A DNA stretch of 15,535 nucleotides from Bacteroidota bacterium (GTDB lineage: Bacteria > Bacteroidota > Ignavibacteria > Ignavibacteriales > Melioribacteraceae). The DNA lies in NCBI GenBank assembly GCA_023381535.1, contig JAMCSN010000342.1, forward strand, positions 1 to 15,535. The letters run 5' to 3'. Shown piece by piece: positions 6,516 through 14,731 of this stretch. The position numbers and the translations under genes were made by a program. The notes beneath the pieces are model-generated. The model saw only the letters and a list, made by a program, of their open reading frames with translations. It made no database searches and was not told the DNA's origin. Every line of letters begins with the position of its first letter. Positions within the stretch are counted from its first letter, which is position 1.

Positions 6516-9062
6516 TTATTCACCGGAATCATACTGATTTTGAATTTCATCTTCTCTTTTGCTTTGCCAGATTGCCCAAACAATTGTCCCCAAAGCAGCA
6601 ATAGAAATGGCAATCCCAATTATAAACGAACCAAGCGTACTAATCTTAGGTAAAAATAAATTATACTTCAGAACTAATCCAAGTGCAAGCAGGCTAACCA
6701 TATTCATCACTTTGATGAGCGGATTAATGGCGGGACCGGCTGTATCTTTCAGCGGGTCACCAACAGTATCTCCGGTTACTGCCGCTTTATGAGCGTCCGA
6801 GCCTTTGCCGCCGTAAATTCCATCTTCAATCATTTTCTTTGCGTTATCCCAAGCACCTCCGGCATTCGACATAAAAACAGCCAAGAGTTGCCCGACTAAA
6901 ATCATTCCGGCTAAAAATCCTCCAAGAGCATATGGACCCAGTAGAAATCCAACTAAAATCGGCGCAAGAATTGCCAGGAAGCCTGGACCAATCAATTCCT
7001 TCTGTGCTGTTGTAGTACAGATATTTACTACACGCCCATAATCGGGATTTTTTGTTCCATCCCAAATGTGCGGATCTCTAAATTGAATGCGGCATTCATG
7101 AACAATATAAAAAGCCGCTCTTCCAACGGCACGGACAAGCATACTGCTGAATAAAAATGGAACTGCGCCGCCAATCAAAAATCCGATGAAGACAACAGGA
7201 TTAGCAACAGTTAGTTTGCCGGCTTCTTCGAAATATTGTGCAACGCTCATCTGATTGATTTTGTCTTCACTTCCAACAGCAATTACGGCAATAAAACTCG
7301 CAAACAAAGAGACAGCAGCAATAACTGCCGAACCGATTGCAATTCCTTTTGTTTCGGCTTTTGTTGTATTGCCAACAGCATCAAGATCTGCCAATATTTG
7401 GCGGGAACGTTTGTAATTACCGGGATTTTCTTTTTCCATTTCAATAGGATCATAACCCATTTCACCTATTCCGTTTGCGTTGTCTGCAACAGGTCCAAAC
7501 ACGTCCATAGAAATTGTATTCCCTGTTAGTGTAAGCATTCCAATCCCGGTCATCGCAATTCCGTAGGCAACAAATAGAGGAGGAGTTCCAGCGTAGGTCA
7601 AAACTGAAAGAAATATTGCGATTGAAATAATAACGATTGTTGCTACTGTGCTTTCATAACCAACGGCGAATCCTTGAATGATATTTGTTGCGTGACCAGT
7701 CTGGCAAGATCTTGCAAGAGACTTAACAGGTGCGTGCCCCGTATGCGTATAATAACTTGTAACTTTGTTCAACGCTATTGCGAGGAATACACCAATCAAA
7801 CATGTTAATGCCGGACGCAAATCTAAACCTTGTATTCCAAAGTTTGCAAGAAAACCTAAAGAGTTTGGATCACCATTCGGAAAACCGGCTTTTGCCATTG
7901 GATTTAACGAAAGGTAATTTGCGTCGAAATGCAAGTAGCCGAAACCGAGCAGAAAAAAACCAACTACACTTATAATAGACCCAATCCAAAATCCACGGTG
8001 AACGCTACGAAGTGCAGTGTCCGATGTGTCGTGAGGTCCTGCCTTCACAGTGTAAGTACTAACTATTGAACCCAAAACCCCAATTCCTCTTACAAGAAGG
8101 GGAAAAATAACGCCTTTGTGTCCGAAGCTAGACATCCCCAGGATCATAGCGGCAACAATAGTTACTTCATAGCTTTCAAAGATATCTGCAGCCATACCAG
8201 CACAATCCCCAACGTTATCTCCGACGTTATCAGCAATTGTGGCTGCATTTCTAGGATCGTCTTCAGGAATGTCTTTCTCAATTTTGCCAACAAGATCAGC
8301 TCCAACATCGGCAGCTTTTGTGTAAATGCCACCACCTACACGCATAAATAATGCTAAGAGAGTTCCTCCGAATCCAAATCCGAGAAGAGCTTCATAAGCC
8401 ATATCTCCGAAGAGCAAAAAGATTAGAGTACCGCCTAACAATCCTAATCCGTCTGTCAACATTCCTGTTACCGTTCCGGTTCTATAACCAAGCTGCATTG
8501 CTTCGCCATAGCTTCGTGTTGCCGCCGAAGCTACCCTAAGGTTTCCAGTGGTGGCTAAACGCATTCCAACAAAACCAACCAGCCAGCTGAACACTGCACC
8601 AATTAGAAATGCACCAGATCTACCCAACCTGAAAGCATTCTCACTGCCGGAGTATGTCACAAACAAAAGAATAGTAATTATGATAATGAGCGGACCGATT
8701 TTTTTAAACTGAGCAGATAAATAGGCATTAGAACCTTCACGTATTGCGGATGCAATTTCTTGCATCTTCTTTGTACCTTTATCTGCTTTCAATACTTGCT
8801 TTGCTAAATAGGCTGCATAAAACAATCCCAAGACTGCAATTCCAAGAACTGACAATAAACTAATAATTTCCATTAAAGAATATTTGGGATCTGTAAATAG
8901 GGAAAATGGAATGAATTTCTTTGATTCAGCTAAAACCGAATTTTCTTTAACCTGGCTTGTAACTGGCATCCAAATAAAACCAGCTGCAAAGACCATCATC
9001 ATAAAGATCAAGTAATTACGCTTCCTTGTTCTTGAATAGAATAATTTTTTCAATCTGTTCAT
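6516..9062 (-). CDS. hppA: Membrane-bound proton-translocating pyrophosphatase, K+-independent type
   Basis: This integral-membrane enzyme hydrolyses pyrophosphate and pumps ions across the cytoplasmic membrane. It has 848 residues and many hydrophobic helices. Signature motifs are D-V-G-A-D-L-V-G-K at 252-260, D-D-P-R-N-x-A-x-I-A-D-N-V-G-D-N-V-G-D at 268-286 and G-D-T-V-G-D-P-L-K-D-T at 764-774, which hold Mg-pyrophosphate. The G-N-T-T-K-A-x-T motif at 564-571 has lysine (K568) and threonine (T571) where K+-dependent enzymes have Ala and Gly/Ala, so this is predicted K+-independent and H+-pumping, since known Na+ pumps of this family need K+. Family members are usually about 660-770 residues; here an N-terminal extension of about 60 residues includes a hydrophobic segment at 17-35, possibly a signal sequence. 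A GGAG site lies about 14 bases before the ATG, rather far. The preceding gene ends 49 bases upstream. Confidence 0.95.
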   Translation of the reverse strand: MNRLKKLFYSRTRKRNYLIFMMMVFAAGFIWMPVTSQVKENSVLAESKKFIPFSLFTDPKYSLMEIISLLSVLGIAVLGLFYAAYLAKQVLKADKGTKKMQEIASAIREGSNAYLSAQFKKIGPLIIIITILLFVTYSGSENAFRLGRSGAFLIGAVFSWLVGFVGMRLATTGNLRVASAATRSYGEAMQLGYRTGTVTGMLTDGLGLLGGTLIFLLFGDMAYEALLGFGFGGTLLALFMRVGGGIYTKAADVGADLVGKIEKDIPEDDPRNAATIADNVGDNVGDCAGMAADIFESYEVTIVAAMILGMSSFGHKGVIFPLLVRGIGVLGSIVSTYTVKAGPHDTSDTALRSVHRGFWIGSIISVVGFFLLGFGYLHFDANYLSLNPMAKAGFPNGDPNSLGFLANFGIQGLDLRPALTCLIGVFLAIALNKVTSYYTHTGHAPVKSLARSCQTGHATNIIQGFAVGYESTVATIVIISIAIFLSVLTYAGTPPLFVAYGIAMTGIGMLTLTGNTISMDVFGPVADNANGIGEMGYDPIEMEKENPGNYKRSRQILADLDAVGNTTKAETKGIAIGSAVIAAVSLFASFIAVIAVGSEDKINQMSVAQYFEEAGKLTVANPVVFIGFLIGGAVPFLFSSMLVRAVGRAAFYIVHECRIQFRDPHIWDGTKNPDYGRVVNICTTTAQKELIGPGFLAILAPILVGFLLGPYALGGFLAGMILVGQLLAVFMSNAGGAWDNAKKMIEDGIYGGKGSDAHKAAVTGDTVGDPLKDTAGPAINPLIKVMNMVSLLALGLVLKYNLFLPKISTLGSFIIGIAISIAALGTIVWAIWQSKREDEIQNQYDSGE

Positions 9063-9111
9063 AGTATTTCTTTTTTCTCCTAAGGGATAATATTTTGCTG
9101 CTTCAAATGAA

Positions 9112-9885
9112 TTAAGAAATTAAACTCTCGGAAGCCGATCGCCACCATTTAGAATGTTCTACCTCAAGTTCCCGTCTATCGGGAAACTTGTAAAATTTCA
9201 TTCCGGTTTGATCACCTAGAAAAAAGCCTTTGCGTATAGTTCTAAAGAATCCTTGAAAGTGGGGAGTCCTCGAAACTGTTTTTGTTGATTTCTTGTGAGG
9301 CGACTTTAGCTCGTTCAAGCAATCAGTAATGTGGTGAGGATTTGCATAAGGCAGATGACCTGCAAGTTTTCCTTTTTCATCTAAACTCAGTAACATGTCA
9401 ACTAGAAATATTCTTGGAACACTTACATGATTTTGGGGATCGGTCATAAAGTTAACAAAAGCTGCTGGCGCTAACTCTGAAACAACCATTGGAGAAACAG
9501 GGCATAGCTCTTGGTAAAGGTTGAGACCGTTTTTTTCGGCAGCAGTTTCGTACTGACTTTCTTCAAGAGACATAATGCGGCCGTCTGCAGTTACAAGATA
9601 AAGTTTTTTGAAAGTTTGCAATTCCAAATGTTCCAAAACCCTGTAGATGGAAATGTATTTACTTCGTTTAGGACTTCCGTCGGGATGAGGAATACATCTT
9701 TGTTCAATGTCTTTCAGGTGAAAATAATGACTAACCAAATTTTCATTGATTTCAAAAAACAACACGTTGCCGCGAGTGTTCTTTTGTGTTCCTACAGCCA
9801 TATAAACACCAAATGCCTCTGGGTCAAGGTGAGAAGCGATAAGAGCCTCCGACCTATAACACAACATGTAATAATGAATTTTCAT
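9112..9885 (-). CDS. Hypothetical protein upstream of hppA
   Basis: This encodes 257 residues from ATG 9885-9883. AGGAG lies five bases before this ATG and decides it over the GTG two codons upstream, which overlaps the ribosome binding site. I do not recognise the family. The protein looks soluble, with no signal peptide or membrane segment, and is mildly basic towards its C-terminus (K- and R-rich at about 190-220). It begins with a strand-rich M-K-I-H-Y-Y-M-L-C-Y stretch and holds several aromatic/histidine clusters but no catalytic signature that I can name. It is co-directional with hppA and 49 bases ahead of it, so the two may share a transcript. Its upstream side faces the divergent uronate operon. 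Confidence 0.7.
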   Translation of the reverse strand: MKIHYYMLCYRSEALIASHLDPEAFGVYMAVGTQKNTRGNVLFFEINENLVSHYFHLKDIEQRCIPHPDGSPKRSKYISIYRVLEHLELQTFKKLYLVTADGRIMSLEESQYETAAEKNGLNLYQELCPVSPMVVSELAPAAFVNFMTDPQNHVSVPRIFLVDMLLSLDEKGKLAGHLPYANPHHITDCLNELKSPHKKSTKTVSRTPHFQGFFRTIRKGFFLGDQTGMKFYKFPDRRELEVEHSKWWRSASESLIS

Positions 9886-10232
9886 AGTCACTCCTTTTTA
9901 GAATTTACTTTTCGAACTAGGGACGAAGAACTTGTGAAACGAAGGTCTTGCTCTTTCTTAAAAAAAGTAAGAAGACTTCAATTTGGGATGATAATGTATG
10001 ATTTTAAAAATGGAAATTCAAACTTAATCGTTTAAGTAATGAAAATTTTTTCGTTTTCTGACTTTCTTAAGGATAACCTTACAAATTTTAGCGACTGTCT
10101 TCCCATAAGGAAAAATTGACAAATGGAATTACTTTTACTAATTTATTTGTTGGAAGTGTTACTTTAACGATAACTTTAAGCCTAAATGCGTAAATAAATT
10201 TTGTTTAATTCATCAAACTAGTAGAGAACAAA
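9886..10232. promoter_or_regulatory. Divergent intergenic region before the uronate operon, with a possible promoter
   Basis: No gene is visible in these 347 AT-rich bases. A perfect -35 hexamer TTGACA at 10116-10121 is followed after 17 bases by TAATTT at 10139-10144, a weak -10. Together they would start transcription about 80 bases before kduD. A short perfect inverted repeat TAAGG-ATAA-CCTTA lies at 10068-10081 and an ACTTTA direct repeat at about 10162-10178. Either could be a regulator site, but both are too short to claim. The ribosome binding site of the leftward gene is at 9891-9895. Confidence 0.35.
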
Positions 10233-10994
10233 ATGATTCTGGAAAAATTTCGTCTGGAAGATAAGGTTGCACTTGTGACCGGATCTAATAAAGGCATTGG
10301 ACAACACTATGCATTGGCTCTTGCAGAAGCTGGTGCGGATATTATCGGCGTTTCATTCGAGAGCGATTTCAGCGAGACGGAGAAGTTAGTTTGTGCCGTT
10401 GGAAAAAAATTTACCTCTTATGTAAGTGATTTTTCCAATCGTGAATCTTTATACAGCTTTATAAAAAAAGTAAAAAACGATTCTCCTAAAATTGATATTC
10501 TTGTGAACAATGCCGGTACTATCCTCCGCAAGCCTATTGCTGAACATCCGGATGAATACTGGGATAAAGTTATTGAAGTGAATCTTTCCTCTCAGTTTAT
10601 ACTTACTAGAGAAATCGGAAAAGATATGGCAATGAGAGGTTATGGAAAAATCATTTTCATTGCGTCATTGCTTTCATTTCAAGGAGGAATTTTCGTCCCG
10701 GGATATTCGGCTTCAAAGGGCGGTATAAAACAGCTTACAATGGCTTTTGCAAATGAGTGGGCTTCAAAGGGAGTGACCGTGAACGCAATTGCACCGGGAT
10801 ACATTGCTACCGATAACACGAAACAATTGCGAGAAGACCCGGTACGAAACAAAGCAATCTTGGATAGAATTCCTGTAGGTAGGTGGGGAGAACCAACCGA
10901 TTTGATGGGAACGGTTGTATTTCTTGCATCCCCTGCTTCCAATTATTTAAACGGAACTATTATTACTGTTGATGGCGGCTGGATGGGTAGGTAA
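10233..10994 (+). CDS. kduD: 2-deoxy-D-gluconate 3-dehydrogenase KduD-like (SDR)
   Basis: KduD interconverts 2,5-diketo-3-deoxygluconate and 2-keto-3-deoxygluconate with NAD(H), the last step of unsaturated-uronate breakdown from pectin or alginate-like polymers. The 253-residue length is normal for the family. The Rossmann dinucleotide loop T-G-S-N-K-G-I-G is at residues 16-23, N-N-A-G at 92-95, catalytic S145 in I-A-S-L-L-S-F-Q-G-G-I, and Y158-x3-K162 in G-Y-S-A-S-K. Family-specific stretches include N-A-I-A-P-G-Y-I-A-T-x-N-T and the R-I-P-x-G-R-W-G near residues 211-218, closely resembling characterised KduD. Its ribosome binding site is weak (AGAGAA before ATG 10233). It is the first gene of the plus-strand operon; uxaE follows within about 65 bases. 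SDR assignment is certain; substrate is inferred from similarity and context. Confidence 0.85.
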   Translation: MILEKFRLEDKVALVTGSNKGIGQHYALALAEAGADIIGVSFESDFSETEKLVCAVGKKFTSYVSDFSNRESLYSFIKKVKNDSPKIDILVNNAGTILRKPIAEHPDEYWDKVIEVNLSSQFILTREIGKDMAMRGYGKIIFIASLLSFQGGIFVPGYSASKGGIKQLTMAFANEWASKGVTVNAIAPGYIATDNTKQLREDPVRNKAILDRIPVGRWGEPTDLMGTVVFLASPASNYLNGTIITVDGGWMGR

Positions 10995-11058
10995 AACGCA
11001 GTAATACTAACGGGCTTAATAAATTTTTTTTCTGAATTTTTTTATGTCGGAGAATATA

Positions 11059-12630
11059 ATGAATCAAAACAATCTGCTGGATCTATCTATTCAAAAAAAC
11101 TCTGTATCAAACAAACTAAACACTGTAGAAATTACAAAATCGTTTGGGTTACAAGTTTACCCGTTGTCAGTTAACACGATAGATGATGGTGTAGTCTTCA
11201 TAGCAAAAATAGAAGCCGAGAAATTTCTTTTTATTCTTTTGAATCGTAATTCCGCAAATTCCTTATGGAACAAATTAATTGGCGAAGAAATACCGTTAGA
11301 CCAGGAAACCAATTTATTGCGTTTGAAGAAGTGCAAATTAATCCATGATAATTCTATAGTGATTCAAGAAACATTTCATTTTACCAGACCACAAATAATA
11401 GGTTTAACAAATTCAATTGGCATGGGAGACAGACTTGGCTTAGCAAACCCGGGTCATCTTCGGTCTTTAAGGGGATATCATTTTAAACCAATTCTTGCGC
11501 AGCAATCTATTCGTGAACTAACAAGAACGCAAAGAACACCGGAAGAGGTAATGGATGCAGCGGTGTGGTCTGTTCTGCAAGAAGGATATAAAGAAGGATT
11601 CGGTTCCGATGCAGATCATTTGAAAACGACGGATGATATCGATCTGCTGATGAAAGCCGGATTCACTATGTACACTTTCGACCCGAGCGAATATGTTAAT
11701 AACAAAGCCGATTCTGCGGACGAAAATGAATTGAACAAAATAATTTCGACAATAAATTGGGACGGGCTAAAAACAAAATTCGAAAATCTTCTGGCAGATT
11801 ACAATGGAAAGCACTTCATAATTTCCAAAGACTTTTCAATTCAGCCGACAGAAATCGAAATTAAAAGAGCGGTTGTAAAATACAGCAACGCTATTGCGCA
11901 CATTAATCGGTTGTACGAGCACATCAAAAGCAAATATTCCGGTTATCAATTTGAAGTGGAAGTTTCCGTAGATGAAACTGAATCTGTGACTACCCCATTC
12001 GAGCATTTTTTTATTGCGAATGAGTTGAAAAGATTGAAAGTTGAATTTGTAAGTCTCGCGCCCAGATTCGTCGGAGATTTTGAAAAGGGAATAGACTACA
12101 AAGGCGATGTCAATTTATTCCGTCGAGAATACCTAAAACACCTTGCTGTTGCAAAGTACTTTGGGACTTACAAAATCAGTCTTCACTCCGGCAGTGATAA
12201 ATTCACCGTTTATAAAATTATTGGTTCGCTAAAAGATGCGCACACACACGTTAAAACCGCAGGCACCAGCTATTTGGAGGCGCTGAAAGTAGTCGCTTCA
12301 AGAGAACCGACTTTATTCAAAGAAATTCTGGATTTTTCGCGCGGCCTTTATGATACGGAAAAGAAATCATATCATGTCACAGCCGATCTTACTAAAGTTC
12401 GGAGTGGCGCTGATTATGCAGACAGCGAATTGCCTCGCCTTTTCGATTCCAACGATGTACGTCAAGTTCTGCACGTAACATTTGGAAAGGTTCTTAGCGA
12501 TAAGACACCGGATGGATTTTTTCTTTTCAAAAATAGAATCGTTGATTGTCTTAAACAGAATGAAGAACTCCATTATGAGTTTATTGAAAAACATTTTAGA
12601 AAACATCTTGAACCATTCGCAAAAAACTAA
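11059..12630 (+). CDS. uxaE: Tagaturonate/fructuronate epimerase UxaE
   Basis: UxaE epimerises D-tagaturonate and D-fructuronate, linking galacturonate to the glucuronate branch; this family was characterised in Thermotoga maritima, where it replaces tagaturonate reductase and altronate steps. I choose ATG 11059 (523 residues) because GGAG lies six bases upstream. An in-frame ATG at 11044 would add five residues but has only a T-run before it. Recognisable conserved blocks, counted from the longer start, are S-I-R-E-L-T-R-T-Q-R-T-P-E-E-V-M at 155-170, G-F-G-S-D-A-D-H-L-K at 185-194 and Y-T-F-D-P-S at 210-215. A later conserved block reads K-I-S-L-H-S-G-S-D-K-F. Histidine and acidic residues in these blocks suit a metal-dependent epimerase, but I cannot assign ligands. 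The next gene starts 14 bases after the stop, consistent with one operon. Confidence 0.85.
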   Translation: MNQNNLLDLSIQKNSVSNKLNTVEITKSFGLQVYPLSVNTIDDGVVFIAKIEAEKFLFILLNRNSANSLWNKLIGEEIPLDQETNLLRLKKCKLIHDNSIVIQETFHFTRPQIIGLTNSIGMGDRLGLANPGHLRSLRGYHFKPILAQQSIRELTRTQRTPEEVMDAAVWSVLQEGYKEGFGSDADHLKTTDDIDLLMKAGFTMYTFDPSEYVNNKADSADENELNKIISTINWDGLKTKFENLLADYNGKHFIISKDFSIQPTEIEIKRAVVKYSNAIAHINRLYEHIKSKYSGYQFEVEVSVDETESVTTPFEHFFIANELKRLKVEFVSLAPRFVGDFEKGIDYKGDVNLFRREYLKHLAVAKYFGTYKISLHSGSDKFTVYKIIGSLKDAHTHVKTAGTSYLEALKVVASREPTLFKEILDFSRGLYDTEKKSYHVTADLTKVRSGADYADSELPRLFDSNDVRQVLHVTFGKVLSDKTPDGFFLFKNRIVDCLKQNEELHYEFIEKHFRKHLEPFAKN

Positions 12631-12644
12631 TTTGGGAAAGAACA

Positions 12645-13493
12645 ATGGCAATTAATTCATTTAACGATTTAAAAGATAAAATTTGTGTTGTCACCGGTGC
12701 ATCTGGAGTGTTTGGAAGAGTATTCGCCAAGGCATTGCTCGATGCGGGCGCTAAGGTTGCAATAGTTGATTATAAAAGAGAAAGATGTGCACAAACAGCA
12801 GCCGCTCTAGAAAAAGAAACCGGAGGACATGTTCTTGGCACTGTTGCAAATGTCCTCGATAAAGAAAGCCTAGTTCAGGCAAAAATAATAATTAACAAAG
12901 AGCTCGGAAAAATTAATGTACTTGTAAATACTGCCGGAGGAAACTCGCCAAGTGCAACTGCTGCAAATGAATTTATCGATGAGAACAATATAAGTGATTT
13001 ATCAAAATCATTTTTTGGGTTATCGCTCGATGGATTTAAAAGCGTCTTTGACTTGAATTTCACCGGAACGCTACTTCCAATTATGATTTTTTCCGAAGAT
13101 ATGCTGAAGAGGAATGGTTCGGTAATCAATATTTCTTCTATGAATTCTTTCAGACCATTGACAAAAATTCCGGCTTACTCGGCAGCAAAAGCCGCAGTAA
13201 ATAATTTTACCCAATGGCTTGCAGTGCATTTTGCTAAAGCAGATGTTAGAGTAAATGCCATTGCCCCCGGCTTTTTCTTAACTAATCAAAATAGATTTTT
13301 GCTGACGGATGAAAAAACCGGCGAGCTGACTGCACGGGGGAAAAAAATTATTTCAAATACACCCATGGGAAGATTCGGCGAACCGGAAGAATTGATAGGG
13401 ACTTTGCTTTACCTTGCTTCGGACGCGTCTAAATTTGTCACCGGAATCGTGGTGCCCGTTGACGGCGGATTCGGCGCATACTCCGGAGTTTAG
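12645..13493 (+). CDS. uxuB: SDR-family fructuronate reductase (D-mannonate oxidoreductase)
   Basis: This probably reduces D-fructuronate to D-mannonate with NAD(P)H, the step after UxaE. It is a 282-residue short-chain dehydrogenase, unrelated in fold to the classical long-chain UxuB of Escherichia coli but like the SDR enzymes found in Bacillus and Thermotoga uronate clusters. The dinucleotide loop T-G-A-S-G-V-F-G is at residues 17-24, N-T-A-G at 95-98 in place of the usual N-N-A-G, the catalytic serine at 164/165 and Y178-x3-K182. A roughly 30-residue insert after the N-T-A-G motif and a C-terminal D-G-G-F-G-A-Y-S-G-V tail are typical of the mannonate oxidoreductase subgroup. The start ATG follows GGGAAAG at a short distance. 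Catalytic class is secure; the substrate is inferred from the tail and from neighbours uxaE and kdgK. Confidence 0.75.
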   Translation: MAINSFNDLKDKICVVTGASGVFGRVFAKALLDAGAKVAIVDYKRERCAQTAAALEKETGGHVLGTVANVLDKESLVQAKIIINKELGKINVLVNTAGGNSPSATAANEFIDENNISDLSKSFFGLSLDGFKSVFDLNFTGTLLPIMIFSEDMLKRNGSVINISSMNSFRPLTKIPAYSAAKAAVNNFTQWLAVHFAKADVRVNAIAPGFFLTNQNRFLLTDEKTGELTARGKKIISNTPMGRFGEPEELIGTLLYLASDASKFVTGIVVPVDGGFGAYSGV

Positions 13494-13560
13494 AATTATT
13501 TTGTTCAGTAGTTTTTGTTTACGACTAAATTGAATTCATAATTAAGAAGGATTAATAGAA

Positions 13561-14694
13561 ATGAGCAGCGGTTTAAATATAAAATCAGCCGGAGCTTTGG
13601 ATTTTTTGTCGCTCGGTGCGTTAGTACACAGATTGGACCCCGGTACTGTCCCTTTTAGAAAAGCTACCGAATGCAGAATTCATGTTAGCGGCGGTGAGTT
13701 TAATGCAGCAGCGAATCTTGCAGATTGTTTCCGTTTGAATACCGGAATAGCCAGCGCAATAGTTAATTACCCTATCGGTGATTTGATCGCTGAAAAGGTT
13801 AGAGCAATGGGAGTCAAACCGTTTTTCAAAATGTTTAAACATAACGGCGTTAACGGACCTAACATGGCAACCGTTTACAGCGATCAAGGATTCGGTATAC
13901 GCGCACCGGTAGTTTTCTATAACCGTTCCAACGAGGCGGCGGCATTATTGAAACCGGGAGATTTTAATTGGACCGAAATTTTTGGAAATGGAGTTAGATG
14001 GTTTCACAGCGGCGGAATTTTTGCATCGCTTTCCGAAACGACAGGCGAATTAATAATTGAGGCTATGAAAGCGGCAAAATCTGCAGGTGCAGTAACCAGT
14101 TTTGATTTAAACTTCAGAGCAAAACTTTGGAACATTTGGGGCGGTGAAAAAAAGGCGGTTGAAGTGATTGATAGAATAGTTAAACATGTTGATGTCCTGG
14201 TGGGCAACGAAGAAGATTTGCAGAAAGGTTTGGGAATCCCCGGTCCGGAAGTTGCTGCAAAATCAAACATGCCTGCCCGCTCCGACGAAGCGGGAGCGAG
14301 GCGAGCCGGACAGGCAGGACTTGATCCGAGCGTTTTCTTTGGAATGATTGATAAGGTTACATCGAAATATCCGCAAGTAAAAATTGTTGCTACTACTTTG
14401 AGAGAAGTTCATTCAACAAATCACCACAGCTGGAGCGCCGTAGCCTGGATAAACGGCAAAACATATTCTGCACCCACATGCGAGCTTAACGTTTTGGATC
14501 GTGTTGGCGGCGGTGATGGATTTGCGAGCGGATTTTTCTATGGATTGCTGACTAACGAATCACCGGAAGAATCTGTAAAACTTGGCTGGGCTCACGGCGC
14601 GCTGCTTACTACATTTCCAGGTGACACAACAATGGCAACAATTGACGAAGTAAAAGCTTTTGCTAAAGGTGGATCGGCGCGAATTCAACGCTGA
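13561..14694 (+). CDS. kdgK: 2-keto-3-deoxygluconate kinase-like PfkB sugar kinase carrying a palindrome-encoded insert
   Basis: This ribokinase/PfkB-family kinase probably phosphorylates 2-keto-3-deoxygluconate to KDPG, where the operon's two branches meet. G-G-E-F-N-A-A-A-N-L-A at 44-54 is the sugar-binding N-terminal motif, and D-R-V-G-G-G-D-G-F-A-S-G at 313-324 is the PfkB C-terminal signature with D319 as catalytic base. The ATG at 13561 has AAGGA about nine bases upstream. At 377 residues it is longer than most family members, which have about 310-345. Part of the excess is residues 236-253, rich in A, R and G and encoded by a GC-rich palindromic repeat lying between the V-G-N-E-E-D-L-Q-K region (214-222) and the L-D-P-S helix. 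The frame is maintained across it, so the protein is probably made with this loop. The substrate is inferred from context. Confidence 0.8.
   Translation: MSSGLNIKSAGALDFLSLGALVHRLDPGTVPFRKATECRIHVSGGEFNAAANLADCFRLNTGIASAIVNYPIGDLIAEKVRAMGVKPFFKMFKHNGVNGPNMATVYSDQGFGIRAPVVFYNRSNEAAALLKPGDFNWTEIFGNGVRWFHSGGIFASLSETTGELIIEAMKAAKSAGAVTSFDLNFRAKLWNIWGGEKKAVEVIDRIVKHVDVLVGNEEDLQKGLGIPGPEVAAKSNMPARSDEAGARRAGQAGLDPSVFFGMIDKVTSKYPQVKIVATTLREVHSTNHHSWSAVAWINGKTYSAPTCELNVLDRVGGGDGFASGFFYGLLTNESPEESVKLGWAHGALLTTFPGDTTMATIDEVKAFAKGGSARIQR
14270..14316 (+). repeat. GC-rich multi-palindromic repeat inserted in frame in the kinase gene
   Basis: These 47 bases are about three-quarters G+C, while the surrounding gene is clearly AT-richer. 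The outer arms TGCCTG at 14270-14275 and CAGGCA at 14311-14316 are exact reverse complements and continue as an imperfect pairing of CCCGCTC with GAGCCGG. Inside, CCCGCT and AGCGGG (loop of seven) or, alternatively, CGCTCC and GGAGCG can form a second stem. The element is translated as a roughly 18-residue A/R/G-rich insert without breaking the frame. Its structure resembles dispersed palindromic repeats such as REP-type elements, and its position inside a gene recalls the in-frame palindromic elements of Rickettsia. No second copy is present in this window, so the claim that it is dispersed rests on form and composition. Confidence 0.7.
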
Positions 14695-14731
14695 TCGTTT
14701 CGAGTGTACTATTAAAACGGTTTGATTGACA

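Noticed and set aside
9511..10035. A 174-codon plus-strand open frame overlapping the gene upstream of hppA
   Set aside because: It lies antisense to a frame with a strong ribosome binding site, lacks its own, and has the composition of a shadow frame.
10068..10081. TAAGG-ATAA-CCTTA inverted repeat upstream of kduD as a regulator operator
   Set aside because: The arms are only five bases and there is no second copy near other operon genes, so it is indistinguishable from chance.
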